Shown: positions 9,264 through 19,584 of the stretch, piece by piece | Position numbering within the stretch: position 1 is the first letter of the stretch | Layout of the letters: every line of letters starts with the position of its first letter | Origin: Burkholderia sp. WSM2230 | Lineage (GTDB): Bacteria > Pseudomonadota > Gammaproteobacteria > Burkholderiales > Burkholderiaceae | DNA: 64,000 nt | Assembly (NCBI RefSeq): GCF_000472445.1 | Contig: NZ_AXAJ01000014.1 | Location: forward strand, 38,308-102,307 | Reading direction: 5' to 3' | Notes under the pieces: model-generated | Told to the model about the DNA's origin: nothing | Databases searched by the model: none | Seen by the model: only the letters and a program-made list of their open reading frames with translations | Made by a program: the position numbers and the translations under genes

Positions 9264-11657
9264 TCAGTGCCCGCGGAACAGATTCATGATGTCCTGCTTT
9301 TCCTGCTCGCCCACCTGTCCGGGCGCGGCCGACGCGGCGCTCGCCTCGTCGAGTGTCGCCTGACTGACGCCGACCGTCGCGACAAAACCGTGGCCCGGGG
9401 TGAATTCGTCGAAGTACAGCTCTGAGCCCAGTTCGACCACGCCGTCCGGCATCGGCATCTTGTAGTCCGGCACGCCCTTGAGCGCACGTCCCATGTACTC
9501 GATCCACACGGGCAACGCGAGGCCGCCGCCGGTTTCCTTGTCGCCGAGACTGCGCGGGTTGTCGTAGCCGATCCATGCAATCGCGGTCAGCGTGTGCTGA
9601 TAGCCGGCAAACCAGGCGTCGCGCGAATCGTTCGTCGTGCCGGTCTTGCCGCCGAGATCGGTGCGCTTGAGCACGTTCGACTTCGCGCCCGTGCCGCGCT
9701 GCGCGACGCTTTGCAGCAGGCTGTTCATCACGTATGCGTTGCGCGGCTCGATGGCATGCGGCGCGCTTTGCTCCGCGACGAGCGGCTGCGCGTGCGCAAC
9801 GACGACGCCGCGTGGATCGGTGACTTCCGCGATCAGATAGGGATTGATCCGATAGCCGCCGTTCGCGAACACCGAAAATGCGCCCGCCATCTGCAACGGC
9901 GTGACGAGACCCGCGCCGAGCGCCATAGGCAGATAGGCCGGATGACGGTCTGCATCGAAACCGAAGCGCGTGATGTACTGCTGCGCGTACTTCGTGCCGA
10001 TGTGGTTAAGGATGCGTATCGACACCAGGTTCTTCGACTTCTGCAACGCGGTTCGCATGCTCATCGGCCCGTCGAAACCGCCGCCGTAGTTTTTCGGCTC
10101 CCACGCCTGACCACCCGTCTCCGCGGCGCTGAAAAAGAGCGGCGCGTCGTTGATGACCGTGGCCGGCCCAAGCCCCTTTTCGAGCGAAGCCGAATAGATG
10201 AACGGCTTGAAACTGGAGCCCGGCTGACGCCATGCCTGCGTGACGTGATTGAACTTGTTCTTGTTGAAATCGAACCCGCCGACAAGCGCGCGGATCGCGC
10301 CGTCCTGAGGCACGACGGAAATGAACGCGCCTTCCACTTGCGGCAACTGCGTGATCGCCCACTGGCCTTCATCGTTCTTGACGAGACGGATGATCGCACC
10401 GGGCCGCAGGCGCTGGTTCGGCTGCGCGCGTGCGCTAAGCGCCGATTGCGCGAAGCGCAGGCCGTCGCCCTGAATGGTCGCGACGTTGCCGTCGATAAAC
10501 GTGGCCTGCACCTGCTTCGGGCTCGCCGCCGTCACCACTGCCGCAATGATTTCGCCGTTGTCCGGGTGTTCGAGCAGCGCGTCGTCGATGGCCTGCTCGC
10601 GGTCGTCCGCGTCGGAGGGCAAATCGATGAACGCTTCGGGGCCGCGATAACCGTGGCGCCGCTCGTAGTCCATCAAGCCTTTACGCAACGCGCGATAGGC
10701 GACGTCCTGATCGGCGGAGTCGATCGTCGTCACGACATTGAGGCCGCGCGTGTACGCTTCCTCGCGGTATTGGGCGTACATCATCTGTCGCACCATTTCC
10801 GCGACATACTCGGCATGCACGCTGAATTCCTTGCCGGCGCCCTTCACGACAAGCGGCTGACGGCTCGCGTCGTCGTACTGCTGCTGATTGATGTAGTGCA
10901 GCTCATACATGCGTTGCAGAATGTACTCCTGGCGTACCTTTGCGCGCTTCGGATTCACCACCGGGTTGTACGCGGACGGCGCCTTCGGCAAGCCGGCGAG
11001 CATCGCGGACTCCGCGAGCGTCAGGTCCTTCAGATCTTTACCGAAATAGACGCGCGCCGCGCTCGCGAAACCATACGCGCGCTGGCCCAGATAGATCTGA
11101 TTCATATATACCTCGAGAATCTGATCTTTCGTGAGCTTCGACTCGATCTTGTACGCGAGCAGCATCTCGTAGATCTTGCGCGTGTAGGTCTTTTCGCTCG
11201 AGAGGAAGAAGTTGCGCGCCACCTGCATGGTGATCGTGCTCGCGCCTTGCGTCGCATGGCCGTTGGTCAGCGCGACGAATCCGGCGCGCGCGATGCCTGT
11301 GAGGTCGACGCCGCCGTGGTCGTAAAAGCGCGCGTCCTCGATGGCGAGCACCGCCTTTTTCAGACTGTCCGGCACGTCCTGGATACGCACGATATCGCGC
11401 CGTTCCTCACCGAATTCACCAATCAGCACATGGTCGGCCGTATAGATGCGCAGCGGCACTTTCGGGCGGTAGTCGGTGAGGGCGTCGAGCGAGGGCAGGT
11501 TCGGTGTGGCGACCACGAGCGCGTAACCGAGCAGCAGCAGCACGCACACGACACCCGCAACGATCAGCCCGAAAAAGCCAAGGATGAGCTTGAGCCACAA
11601 CGGGCGTTTGCGCTTTTGCGGCGCGGGCGGCGGAGATGTGGGAGACGTGGATTGCAT
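9264..11657 (-). CDS. mrcA: Penicillin-binding protein 1A (bifunctional glycosyltransferase/transpeptidase)
   Basis: Class A PBP that polymerises and cross-links peptidoglycan in the periplasm. The 797-aa protein starts with a short cytoplasmic tail (QKRKRPLWLK) and one membrane anchor near residues 24-45. The GT51 glycosyltransferase domain follows, with EDARFYDHGGVD and QGASTITMQVARN, then the transpeptidase domain with the SxxK motif (Ser481, Lys484 in PGSSFKPF), SKN and KTGTT. An OB-like insertion (about 310-420) lies between them, as in E. coli PBP1A. It is divergent from the pilM operon, the usual arrangement in proteobacteria. A TATAAT lies upstream on the same strand. Confidence 0.96.
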   Translation of the reverse strand: MQSTSPTSPPPAPQKRKRPLWLKLILGFFGLIVAGVVCVLLLLGYALVVATPNLPSLDALTDYRPKVPLRIYTADHVLIGEFGEERRDIVRIQDVPDSLKKAVLAIEDARFYDHGGVDLTGIARAGFVALTNGHATQGASTITMQVARNFFLSSEKTYTRKIYEMLLAYKIESKLTKDQILEVYMNQIYLGQRAYGFASAARVYFGKDLKDLTLAESAMLAGLPKAPSAYNPVVNPKRAKVRQEYILQRMYELHYINQQQYDDASRQPLVVKGAGKEFSVHAEYVAEMVRQMMYAQYREEAYTRGLNVVTTIDSADQDVAYRALRKGLMDYERRHGYRGPEAFIDLPSDADDREQAIDDALLEHPDNGEIIAAVVTAASPKQVQATFIDGNVATIQGDGLRFAQSALSARAQPNQRLRPGAIIRLVKNDEGQWAITQLPQVEGAFISVVPQDGAIRALVGGFDFNKNKFNHVTQAWRQPGSSFKPFIYSASLEKGLGPATVINDAPLFFSAAETGGQAWEPKNYGGGFDGPMSMRTALQKSKNLVSIRILNHIGTKYAQQYITRFGFDADRHPAYLPMALGAGLVTPLQMAGAFSVFANGGYRINPYLIAEVTDPRGVVVAHAQPLVAEQSAPHAIEPRNAYVMNSLLQSVAQRGTGAKSNVLKRTDLGGKTGTTNDSRDAWFAGYQHTLTAIAWIGYDNPRSLGDKETGGGLALPVWIEYMGRALKGVPDYKMPMPDGVVELGSELYFDEFTPGHGFVATVGVSQATLDEASAASAAPGQVGEQEKQDIMNLFRGH

Positions 11658-11682
11658 ATAGGCACCAAAAAACAGTCCCGCG

Positions 11683-11688
11683 ATTATA
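11683..11688 (-). promoter_or_regulatory. Candidate -10 box for mrcA
   Basis: A perfect TATAAT on the minus strand, 26 bases before the mrcA start. No recognisable -35 stands at 16-18 bases, so only the -10 is supported. Confidence 0.4.
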
Positions 11689-11901
11689 GCCGCCCCGCTT
11701 TTCAGCTTTCGGCATGCTTACTGACAGTTCTTGACAAGTGTCTGCACTGCGTTGAACGAGGCTTCACTGTAGCGGGCTTTGATGATCGCCGGCGCGACGT
11801 TAGCCGTTTGGCCGAGTGTCGCTCAGACGCGCCCATACGCACAATTCTTCCTCGCTGCTCGCGTTCGAATGGTTCGCCGCGCGAGTCTCAGGGAGGGCGT
11901 G

Positions 11902-12894
11902 ATGACGATAAGAAGTTCATGGCTGCAAGCCGTGCAGGCAGGTATGCAGCGTTTCGCTGCCGGTATCGACGTGAGTTCGCAGAACGTGCGGCTCGTCGTG
12001 GTGAGTCAGCGGGCGCGCGCCCGCGCTTCGTTGCAGATCGAATATATGCGCACGGTGCCGCTGCCGGCCAATGCGATTGCCGGCATCGAGATCGCCGACC
12101 GCCAGGCGCTTGCGCGCGCATTGCGCGATGCGTTTGCCGATCTGCCTCACTTGTGCGCGACGTCCGTATTGCGATGCGCGATGGCGGTGCCCGCATCGGT
12201 GACCTTGACAGCCACTTTGCCGCTCGCGCGGCTCGCTGCACAAAGCGGTTGCGCGGAAGACGGCGGACACGAACTCGCCGAGCTGGAACCAGCAGTGATG
12301 AGCGAAGTGGAACGCATCGCGGGACTCGAGCGGCACGCACTGGCCGTCGACTGGTTTGTGGATGAGCGCCCCACGCCGATTCGCTCGGTGACTATTGCCG
12401 CGACGGCACGCCAGCACCTCGAAGCGCGCATCGAATGCGCGGCGGCAGCGGGCATTTCGCTGACCACCATCGACGGCGAGCCGCATGCCGCGTTGCGGGC
12501 CATGCGCTACGCGGCGGCTTGCGAACTGGATCCGCACGAACCGTATGTGGCGTTGTGGATCGGCGCGGACGGCGTGCAAGGCTGGCGTTTAGTGGATGAC
12601 AGCGTCGCAGCCGAAATGCGGTACCCGGCGCCCGAGCATTCCGATCTCGCCGACGCATTGCGCGACCTCGTGCAGGGCCCCGAGCTCGATTGCGCGCTGG
12701 TGAGCGGCGAACTGGATCTGCTAGAGGGCGTCGGCTTTTCGATGGCGGATATCGCGGACGTTCTGGGCTGCTCCGTGTTGCCGTTCGAATGTGCTGCATT
12801 GGGCGGCGTCTCGCGCCAGGTGAGCGATCCGCTGCTGCATGAGCCGGCTGCCGCCGTCGCATTCGGGCTGGCGTTGCGCGGGGTGCTCGAATGA
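11902..12894 (+). CDS. pilM: Type IV pilus assembly protein PilM-like (actin-fold ATPase)
   Basis: Cytoplasmic actin-like protein that docks on the PilN tail and forms the inner-membrane alignment platform of type IV pili. The 330-aa protein opens with AAGIDVSSQNVRLVVVSQ, matching the PilM phosphate-1 region, and has an acidic middle. It is divergent from the PilM of well-studied organisms and resembles the HofM type. GGGAGGG lies 4 bases before the ATG at 11902 (GTG at 11899 is also possible). It is first in an operon with 4-base overlaps to the PilN and PilO homologues. The assignment rests largely on context and the N-terminal motif. Confidence 0.78.
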   Translation: MTIRSSWLQAVQAGMQRFAAGIDVSSQNVRLVVVSQRARARASLQIEYMRTVPLPANAIAGIEIADRQALARALRDAFADLPHLCATSVLRCAMAVPASVTLTATLPLARLAAQSGCAEDGGHELAELEPAVMSEVERIAGLERHALAVDWFVDERPTPIRSVTIAATARQHLEARIECAAAAGISLTTIDGEPHAALRAMRYAAACELDPHEPYVALWIGADGVQGWRLVDDSVAAEMRYPAPEHSDLADALRDLVQGPELDCALVSGELDLLEGVGFSMADIADVLGCSVLPFECAALGGVSRQVSDPLLHEPAAAVAFGLALRGVLE

Positions 12895-13631
12895 GAGCGG
12901 TTCTTTTCGATGCAGCGCGTTTGAACGCGGCGGCGCAGTTGCACGTCGCGCATGACATGCGGCGGCTCTGCGCCGTGCGTTCGGTCACGCCGAAGCTCGG
13001 CGGCTTCAACCTTCTTCCGCACAGGCAACGCAAGGCTCGGCTCGCGCGCCGTCGATGTCTTGTTGCATGGGCTGCTGCGGCTCTCGCCGGTTGTGTTGCT
13101 GTCGCCGCGCTGGCCGGATACCAGGCGTTCGAACGAGCGCGGCTCGATGCGCAGCGCGAGTCGGTCGAGCAGGCGCTTGCTCAACTCGCCGCACCGTTGG
13201 CAGAACATGCTGGACTGCTGCAAGCGCGCGACCAGCAACGCGCTGACGCCGCGCGCGCAAAGCGTCTTACCGAGCCGCTCACATATCTGCGGGACCTGCT
13301 CGATGCGCTCAGCTTCGAACCCGGCGACGGCGTGCTGTTGCAGCAGCTTCGGCAGCGCGAGCATGAGACAGAACTGGTGGCGACTTCGCGGGCGCATATC
13401 GATTCCGCACAATGGCTCAAGCGCCTGGGCGCGATTCGCGGCGTGAAGGGCGCGGAGATGAGCGAGTCGCATCACGCGTCGCCTAGGACGAATGCAGATG
13501 GAGGCGCCGCTGGCTCGATCGAGTTCGGCGCTCGCCTGCACTGGGAGGACGCCACGAAAAACGTGGCCGCGAATGCGCTGTCGGCGGGATCGCCGAAAGC
13601 GGGCGCCGATTACAGAGGAGGTTCGAAATGA
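12891..13631 (+). CDS. pilN: Type IV pilus assembly protein PilN-like
   Basis: Bitopic inner-membrane protein linking PilM to PilO. The 246-aa protein carries GGFNLLPHRQRKARLARRR, the PilM-binding N-terminal motif of PilN (normally INLLP near residue 5), here near residue 40 after an unusual N-terminal extension. One membrane helix (about 60-80) and a periplasmic coiled-coil/ferredoxin-like domain follow. The ATG overlaps the pilM stop as ATGA. The extra approximately 38 residues may mean the true start is internal, but I see no better start codon with a ribosome-binding site. Confidence 0.75.
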   Translation: MRAVLFDAARLNAAAQLHVAHDMRRLCAVRSVTPKLGGFNLLPHRQRKARLARRRCLVAWAAAALAGCVAVAALAGYQAFERARLDAQRESVEQALAQLAAPLAEHAGLLQARDQQRADAARAKRLTEPLTYLRDLLDALSFEPGDGVLLQQLRQREHETELVATSRAHIDSAQWLKRLGAIRGVKGAEMSESHHASPRTNADGGAAGSIEFGARLHWEDATKNVAANALSAGSPKAGADYRGGSK

Positions 13632-14563
13632 GTACGACGTTTGCCGACTTTGGCGGCGCGCAACACGCAAGCCCTGTACTGACGCATTGGATCAGGCGTG
13701 CGCGCGCGCCGCTTCATACGTGGAGCAAGCGCCGCCGCTGGGCGGTTGCGCTTGTGATCGCGGTGGTGGTGTTCGGCCTCGGCGCGCATGGCTGGATCGT
13801 GGCCGATCTCAGCCGCGTGGAGGCAAGCCGTGCGGCGCTGCACGCGAGCGTGCAGCATCTCGAGAATGCAAAGCGTGCGCTTGCCCAATTGCCTTTATTG
13901 CGCCGTGAAGCCGACGCGTCAACCAGTACCACGGCTACCGTTGCTGGTTCGCAGACGCAGTGGACTTCGGCGGACGACGTGCGCGTCGTGTCCGAACTCG
14001 CCGCGCAAAACGGCGTTCTGTTGCTCGCAGTCGAGCCTGGAGCGGCCAGCGGCACGGGCACGCAGGGCGAGCGGCCGTTGCGACTTGCCGCCCGCACCGA
14101 CTTTATCCATCTGATGTCGTTCCTGCGCGGATTGACGGAGCTGCCGGTGCTGATGGTTCCGGTCGACGTCGCTATCAAGCGGGATGGCGCGTCGCTCGCG
14201 GTGAACGCGACGCTGCGCGTCTACAGCGGCTTGCATCCTGTGCCCGCAAGCCTCTCGGTGCAGGAGCTCGCCGACGCGAGTCTTGATTCGGGGGACGAAG
14301 AAGATGTCGTATTCTTCGATCCGTTTTCGCCGGCACAGATGCAGGCCACGCTCGATTCGCCGGGACTCGCGCAACTGCGTCTGGTCGGATTGCTGCATGA
14401 TCGCGCGCGCGGCCTTGCGTTGATCGATACACCGGACGGCGCAACCACTGTGGAGTCCGGCCAGCAGATCGGCAACGAGCGCTTCACGCGCTTCGATACG
14501 TCCGCCATCACGCTGGCCAAAGGCGAGGCGACTCGTACGCTTGCGCTCGCGGAGGCGTCCTGA
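13628..14563 (+). CDS. PilO-like protein with C-terminal PilP-like domain (apparent fusion)
   Basis: The 311-aa protein has one N-terminal membrane helix (about residues 38-60, WAVALVIAVVVFGLGAHGW), a periplasmic coiled coil and a PilO-like ferredoxin fold to about residue 200. After an acidic linker, residues about 240-311 (LRLVGLLHDRARGLALIDT, then the DGATTVESGQQIG turn) look like the beta-domain of PilP, which joins the inner-membrane platform to the secretin. No separate pilP gene lies in the operon, which supports fusion. GAGGAGG precedes the ATG, and the start overlaps the pilN stop as ATGA. PilO by context is fairly sure; the PilP-like half is inferred from pattern. Confidence 0.65.
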   Translation: MSTTFADFGGAQHASPVLTHWIRRARAPLHTWSKRRRWAVALVIAVVVFGLGAHGWIVADLSRVEASRAALHASVQHLENAKRALAQLPLLRREADASTSTTATVAGSQTQWTSADDVRVVSELAAQNGVLLLAVEPGAASGTGTQGERPLRLAARTDFIHLMSFLRGLTELPVLMVPVDVAIKRDGASLAVNATLRVYSGLHPVPASLSVQELADASLDSGDEEDVVFFDPFSPAQMQATLDSPGLAQLRLVGLLHDRARGLALIDTPDGATTVESGQQIGNERFTRFDTSAITLAKGEATRTLALAEAS

Positions 14564-16344
14564 TGAGCATGACGAAGCTGTTGGGCGTCGAAGCTCGCGC
14601 CTGCAATCGCGCCATGGTGGTTTCGGGCGCTCGCCGGCGGGTTGGCGTTGGGCTGTCGGGCGGGCTGTCAATCGGGCTCTCAATGGGTCTGTCAATCGGG
14701 CTGCATCTGTGCGTATATGCAGGCGTTGCGCTCGGCAGCAATGCCGCGCAGGCCGCCGTTCCGTCGCTGCCGCCGTTGCCGGCCTACATGACGTCCGACG
14801 AATCCGCTATGCCGTCCGACGCGCCATACCTTGCCACGCCGCTGCCGCGCGCTGCGATTGCCGAAACCCCGAACCCGTTCCGCGACGATTCGTCGGATGA
14901 GACGAACGCCTCCCGAGCGTCGTCGTCGGCGGCGTCGGCATCGGCCACCGACAGCCGCACAGACGGTGCAATCGACCCGGCCGACGGTTCCGTGCCACTC
15001 GGGCGGCAAGCGGCGGCCGCAAGCCGCGACGCCGTGGCGGCCACCCCCGCACTGGAAGGTCCGCCAGTGCCTCTACCGCCGCTCGCGCACCTGAGCGGCG
15101 CGCCGAAAACCGCAGCAGACGCCTCGCTCGCCGCCGACGACAAGCTGATCTCGCTGAACTTCCAGCGTGCCGAACTAGGCACGGTGCTCAATGCGTTCGC
15201 GCAGTTCACCGGCTTGAACATCGTCGCGAGCGAGAGGGTGCGCGGCTCCGTGTCGCTGCGACTCGACAAGGTGCCGTGGCGCGTCGCCTTCGACACGCTG
15301 CTCGACGTTCACGGTCTCGCGATGGAGCGCCACGGCAACGTCGTGTGGGTCGCGCCAATCGCGGATCTGGCGGCGCGCGAGCGGCAACGCTATGAGGCGC
15401 ACGCGCGGGCGGCCGATCTGGAGCCGCTCGCGAGCCGCACGTTCCAGCTGCACTACGCCCGCGCCGAGGACGTGCGGCGCCTGTTGACCGGCTCCGGCAA
15501 TCAGCGCGTGCTGTCAAAACGTGGCGCGGTGACCGCCGATCCGCGCACCAATCTGCTGTTCGTGACCGACCTGGAGGGCCGCCTCGCGCAAATCGCCGCA
15601 CTGCTTGCTTCCGTCGACCGACCGACGCGACAGGTGCTGATCGAGGCGCGCATTGTCGAAGGCGAGCATGGCTTTTCGCGCAACCTCGGCGTGCGGCTTT
15701 CGATGGCGGGCACCAGCGCCGACGGCACGACGCGAGGACTGAGCGGCGGCAAGGACGGTCTCGTCTATGATCTGTCGGCGAGGCCGATCGCAGGCTTCGA
15801 CGCCGCAACCGCCGGCCTTACGCTCTTCGCTGCGGGCGCCACGCGCTTGCTGAATATCGAGCTGAGCGCCCTCGAGGCCGAAGGGCGCGGGGAAGTCGTT
15901 TCGAGTCCGCGCGTGGTCACGGCGGACCGGATGAAGGCCGTGGTCGAGCAGGGCACCGAGTTGCCGTATCAGGCGAAAGTCGGGCAGGGCGTGTCGGGCG
16001 TGCAGTTCCGGCGGGCTACGCTGAAGCTGGAGGTCGAGCCGCAGATCATGCCCGACGGCCGCGTGGTGCTGGACCTGGACGTGGCCAAGGACAGCGTCGG
16101 CGAACAGACCGACGCGGGGCCCGCCATCAACACGAAGCACGTGCAAACGCGGGTCGAAGTGGAAGATGGTGGTACGGTGTCGATCGGCGGAATCTACGCG
16201 ACGGACGGCCGGGACGATGTGACTCGCGTGCCGGTCCTGGGCAAAATACCGTTTTTAGGCGCGCTTTTCCGCCATCGGGCTCATCGCGACCAGCGCAGCG
16301 AACTGGCTGTTTTCATCACGCCGCGCGTCGTTCAGACGAATTAG
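14563..16344 (+). CDS. pilQ: Type IV pilus secretin PilQ/HofQ-like
   Basis: Outer-membrane secretin through which the pilus exits. The 593-aa protein has an atypical N-terminus with a [15 protein letters not shown] repeat forming the hydrophobic signal, then a low-complexity Ala/Ser/Asp region to about 180. An STN domain follows ([20 protein letters not shown] to about 265), then an N-domain ([16 protein letters not shown]) and the secretin core with [21 protein letters not shown] and the C-terminal [14 protein letters not shown] signature. I see no AMIN domain, unlike Neisseria or Pseudomonas PilQ. The start overlaps the previous stop by one base. It is followed by shikimate genes, as in many proteobacteria. 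Confidence 0.85.
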   Translation: MSMTKLLGVEARACNRAMVVSGARRRVGVGLSGGLSIGLSMGLSIGLHLCVYAGVALGSNAAQAAVPSLPPLPAYMTSDESAMPSDAPYLATPLPRAAIAETPNPFRDDSSDETNASRASSSAASASATDSRTDGAIDPADGSVPLGRQAAAASRDAVAATPALEGPPVPLPPLAHLSGAPKTAADASLAADDKLISLNFQRAELGTVLNAFAQFTGLNIVASERVRGSVSLRLDKVPWRVAFDTLLDVHGLAMERHGNVVWVAPIADLAARERQRYEAHARAADLEPLASRTFQLHYARAEDVRRLLTGSGNQRVLSKRGAVTADPRTNLLFVTDLEGRLAQIAALLASVDRPTRQVLIEARIVEGEHGFSRNLGVRLSMAGTSADGTTRGLSGGKDGLVYDLSARPIAGFDAATAGLTLFAAGATRLLNIELSALEAEGRGEVVSSPRVVTADRMKAVVEQGTELPYQAKVGQGVSGVQFRRATLKLEVEPQIMPDGRVVLDLDVAKDSVGEQTDAGPAINTKHVQTRVEVEDGGTVSIGGIYATDGRDDVTRVPVLGKIPFLGALFRHRAHRDQRSELAVFITPRVVQTN

Positions 16345-16450
16345 GGGCACGCTGCCGCCGCCCGAAAGCGGCGGCGAGCAGGCTCGACAAGGCAGCCGCT
16401 TTGCCAGTAAGCTGCGGCACGAACCATACCGGATTAGCCAGAGGACACCG

Positions 16451-16999
16451 TTGCAAGCGCGGGACGCACACGCCAATGTATTTTTTGTAGGGCTCATGGG
16501 GGCAGGAAAAACCACCGTGGGCCGGGCCATTGCGCGCCGTCTCGACCGCCCGTTCTTCGATTCGGATCATGAAATCGAAGCGCGCACGGGCGCACGCATT
16601 CCGGTGATCTTCGAGCTGGAGGGCGAAGCCGGCTTTCGCGAGCGGGAGGCAAGCGTCATTTCGGAGCTGACCGGGCGCGACAATATCGTGCTCGCAACCG
16701 GCGGCGGCGCCGTGCTCCGGCCGGAGAACCGCGCGGCGCTGCAAAGCCGCGGCGTGGTCATCTACCTGCGCGCGAATCCGCACGATCTGTGGCTGCGCAC
16801 CCGGCGCGACAAGAACCGCCCGCTCCTGCAAACCGAAGACCCGAAAGCGCGCCTCGAGGCGCTTTATGAAGTGCGCGATCCGCTCTACCGCGAGTGCGCG
16901 CATTTCGTCATAGAAACAGGCCGGCCTTCGGTCAACGGACTCGTCAACATGGTTCTGATGCAGCTCGAGATGGCCGGCGTCGCCAAACATCCTGCGTGA
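16451..16999 (+). CDS. aroK: Shikimate kinase
   Basis: Phosphorylates shikimate at O3 with ATP in the chorismate pathway. The 182-aa protein has the P-loop GLMGAGKTT (14-22), the shikimate-binding Asp in FFDSDHEIE, the GGGAVL loop, and the lid [11 protein letters not shown]. The start is a TTG with GAGGA 5 bases before it; the first ATG in frame would remove the P-loop. The gene is 11 bases upstream of aroB and in the same transcript. Confidence 0.94.
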   Translation: MQARDAHANVFFVGLMGAGKTTVGRAIARRLDRPFFDSDHEIEARTGARIPVIFELEGEAGFREREASVISELTGRDNIVLATGGGAVLRPENRAALQSRGVVIYLRANPHDLWLRTRRDKNRPLLQTEDPKARLEALYEVRDPLYRECAHFVIETGRPSVNGLVNMVLMQLEMAGVAKHPA

Positions 17000-17010
17000 T
17001 AATGGGTCGT

Positions 17011-18087
17011 ATGATTACCGTCAACGTCGAACTGGGCGAACGCGCCTACCCCATCCATATCGGTGCCGACCTCATCGGCCAGACTGCTTTGTTCGCGCCG
17101 CACATCGCCGGCAATTCCGTCACGATCGTCACCAACACTACTGTCGATCCGCTTTATGGCGACACGCTGCGCGCGGCGCTCGCGCCGCTAGGCAAACAGG
17201 TGTCCACGGTCGTGCTGCCGGACGGCGAGGCGTACAAGAACCTCGAGACGCTGAACCTGATTTTCGACGCACTCCTCGGCTCGCGCGCCGACCGCAAAAC
17301 CACGCTGATCGCGCTGGGCGGCGGCGTGATCGGCGATATGACGGGGTTCGCGGCCGCCTGCTATATGCGCGGCGTGCCCTTCATCCAGGTGCCGACCACG
17401 CTGTTGTCGCAGGTCGACTCGTCGGTGGGGGGCAAGACGGGCATCAATCATCCGCTCGGCAAGAATATGATCGGCGCGTTTTACCAGCCGCAGGCCGTGA
17501 TTGCCGACATCGGCGCATTGCGCACGCTGCCCGCGCGCGAACTGGCGGCCGGCATTGCCGAGGTCATCAAGACCGGCGCGATTGCGGACGCCGGTTTTTT
17601 TCGCTGGATCGAAGCGAACGTCGAGGCGCTGAATCGCTGTGAACCTGCAGCGCTCGCCGAGGCGGTCAAGCGCTCGTGTGAGATCAAGGCGTCGGTGGTC
17701 GCGCAGGATGAGCGGGAAGGCGGCCTGCGCGCGATTCTCAATTTCGGCCACACGTTCGGCCACGCTATCGAAGCAGGCCTCGGTTACGGCGAGTGGCTGC
17801 ATGGCGAAGCGGTCGGCTGCGGAATGGTGATGGCGGCGGATCTGTCGGTGCGACTCGGCTATCTCGACGAAGCATCGCGCAAGCGGCTCGTCGACGTGAT
17901 CGTCGCCGCGCATTTGCCTACCCGCGCGCCGGCGCTCGGCGAATCGCGTTACGTCGAACTGATGCAGGTCGACAAGAAAGCGGAAGCCGGCGCGATCAAG
18001 TTCATTCTGCTGAAGCGTTTCGGTGAGACGCTCATCACCCAGGCGCCCGACGCCGAAGTGCAAGCCACGCTGGCTGCCGCCGTCTGA
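17011..18087 (+). CDS. aroB: 3-dehydroquinate synthase
   Basis: NAD- and metal-dependent cyclase making 3-dehydroquinate from DAHP, step two of the shikimate pathway. The 358-aa protein matches the family length. Motifs: [22 protein letters not shown] for [29 protein letters not shown], and metal-binding His in [11 protein letters not shown] and LHGEAV. The ATG at 17011 ([15 protein letters not shown]) gives the standard N-terminus; an ATG 9 bases earlier is also in frame. It follows aroK by 11 bases. Confidence 0.96.
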   Translation: MITVNVELGERAYPIHIGADLIGQTALFAPHIAGNSVTIVTNTTVDPLYGDTLRAALAPLGKQVSTVVLPDGEAYKNLETLNLIFDALLGSRADRKTTLIALGGGVIGDMTGFAAACYMRGVPFIQVPTTLLSQVDSSVGGKTGINHPLGKNMIGAFYQPQAVIADIGALRTLPARELAAGIAEVIKTGAIADAGFFRWIEANVEALNRCEPAALAEAVKRSCEIKASVVAQDEREGGLRAILNFGHTFGHAIEAGLGYGEWLHGEAVGCGMVMAADLSVRLGYLDEASRKRLVDVIVAAHLPTRAPALGESRYVELMQVDKKAEAGAIKFILLKRFGETLITQAPDAEVQATLAAAV

Positions 18088-18154
18088 CGGGCGGACCCTC
18101 CAGCGGGCGCCGCGCACGGCGTCGAGCGGCGCCGCCCATGTTTCGGAGAACCCG

Positions 18155-19360
18155 GTGACAGACAGGCGCAGCGACGATGTAAAGCAGCAACCCGCGGCAG
18201 GCACGGCAGCGCTCGGCGTCCCGACGCAGGAAGCGCTCGAAGCGCATCTTGCGCCGTATGCCGCGCATTCGGCGCACTCGCGCGGGCGCCGCTATCCGGA
18301 AGCCCCGCCGAGCGCACGCACCGAATTCCAGCGCGACCGCGACCGCATCGTCCATTCGACGGCGTTCCGCCGGCTCGAATATAAAACGCAGGTGTTCGTG
18401 AACCACGAGGGCGACCTGTTCCGCACGCGTCTCACGCATAGTCTCGAAGTCGCGCAAATCGCACGGTCCGTGGCGCGCAATCTGCGCGTCAACGAAGACC
18501 TCGTGGAGGCCATTTCGCTCGCCCACGACCTCGGCCATACGCCTTTCGGGCACGCCGGCCAGGATGCGCTGAACGAATGCATGCGCGAGCACGGCGGCTT
18601 CGAGCACAATCTGCAAAGCCTCGCGGTGGTGGACGATCTGGAGGAGCACTACGGCGCGTACAACGGCCTGAACCTGTGTTTCGAAACGCGCGAAGGCATT
18701 CTCAAGCATTGCTCGCGCGAGAATGCGCGGCGGCTCGGCGCATTGGGCGAGCGTTTTCTGGAAGGACGGCAGCCGTCCATCGAAGCGCAGATCGCGAACG
18801 TAGCCGATGAAATCGCCTACAACAATCATGATGTGGACGATGGTCTGCGCTCGGGTTTGCTCACCGTCGAGCAACTCGCTGAAGTCGAGCTGTGGCAAAC
18901 GCACTACGAAGCGGCGCGCCGTGATTTTCCGCAGATCGAAGGCCGCAGGCTGATTCACGAGACGGTGCGGCGCATCATCAATACGCTGATCGTCGATCTG
19001 ATCGACACTACGCAGGCAAACCTCGTGCGTCATGCGCCGGATTCGCTCGAGGCCGTGCGCGCCGCGCCGGCGCTCGTCGCGCATAGCGGGCCCATTGCGG
19101 CTCAGGCGGCGGCGCTCAAGCGCTTTCTGTTCAAGAACCTGTACCGCCATTACCGCGTGATGCGCATGGCGAACAAGGCGCGCCGGGTCGTCGTCGGTCT
19201 GTTCGACGCGTTCACCGACGATCCGCGGCTATTGCCGCCCAGCTACCAGTCGACGGATGCCGCGCTGCAAGCGCGGTTGATCGCGCATTACATAGCGGGC
19301 ATGACCGACCGCTATGCGCTGAAGGAGTATCAGCGCCTTTTCGTGATCGACGACAACTGA
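18155..19360 (+). CDS. dgt: Deoxyguanosinetriphosphate triphosphohydrolase-like protein (dNTPase)
   Basis: HD-domain enzyme that hydrolyses dNTPs to nucleoside and triphosphate. The 401-aa protein shows [11 protein letters not shown], the first metal His in [13 protein letters not shown], the HD pair in [16 protein letters not shown], and downstream [14 protein letters not shown] with the last metal Asp. This is the short, Dgt-like type 2 family widespread in bacteria rather than the 505-aa E. coli Dgt. I chose the GTG at 18155 because CGGAGAA lies just before it. The aroB-dgt order is conserved in Burkholderia. Confidence 0.9.
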   Translation: MTDRRSDDVKQQPAAGTAALGVPTQEALEAHLAPYAAHSAHSRGRRYPEAPPSARTEFQRDRDRIVHSTAFRRLEYKTQVFVNHEGDLFRTRLTHSLEVAQIARSVARNLRVNEDLVEAISLAHDLGHTPFGHAGQDALNECMREHGGFEHNLQSLAVVDDLEEHYGAYNGLNLCFETREGILKHCSRENARRLGALGERFLEGRQPSIEAQIANVADEIAYNNHDVDDGLRSGLLTVEQLAEVELWQTHYEAARRDFPQIEGRRLIHETVRRIINTLIVDLIDTTQANLVRHAPDSLEAVRAAPALVAHSGPIAAQAAALKRFLFKNLYRHYRVMRMANKARRVVVGLFDAFTDDPRLLPPSYQSTDAALQARLIAHYIAGMTDRYALKEYQRLFVIDDN

Positions 19361-19584
19361 GCAGGCCGGGTCCCGTGGGGCGTACGACACGTACAGCACG
19401 CACGCTGCGCCCGCGCAACGCGTCGAGGCACGCGCGCAGCCGGCAGTGGCAGCCGCACAGATCACAGCGACTGTCACTGCCTGGCGCGCGTCGCCGCGAT
19501 TTAACAGGCCGCCGGGCGCCAACACGGTTGCGATGCGTGGCACCCGATCAAGCGCAGTCCGGAACAAACCGCAGGCGCGATCTC

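Noticed and set aside
9594-12365. A 923-codon plus-strand open frame across mrcA
   Set aside because: It is antisense to a certain PBP1A gene, has the same biased composition, and runs into the real pilM region in another frame.
16354-16375. GCCGCCGC / GCGGCGGC hairpin between pilQ and aroK
   Set aside because: No T run follows on either strand, so it is not called as a terminator; it may be an RNA hairpin in the operon transcript.
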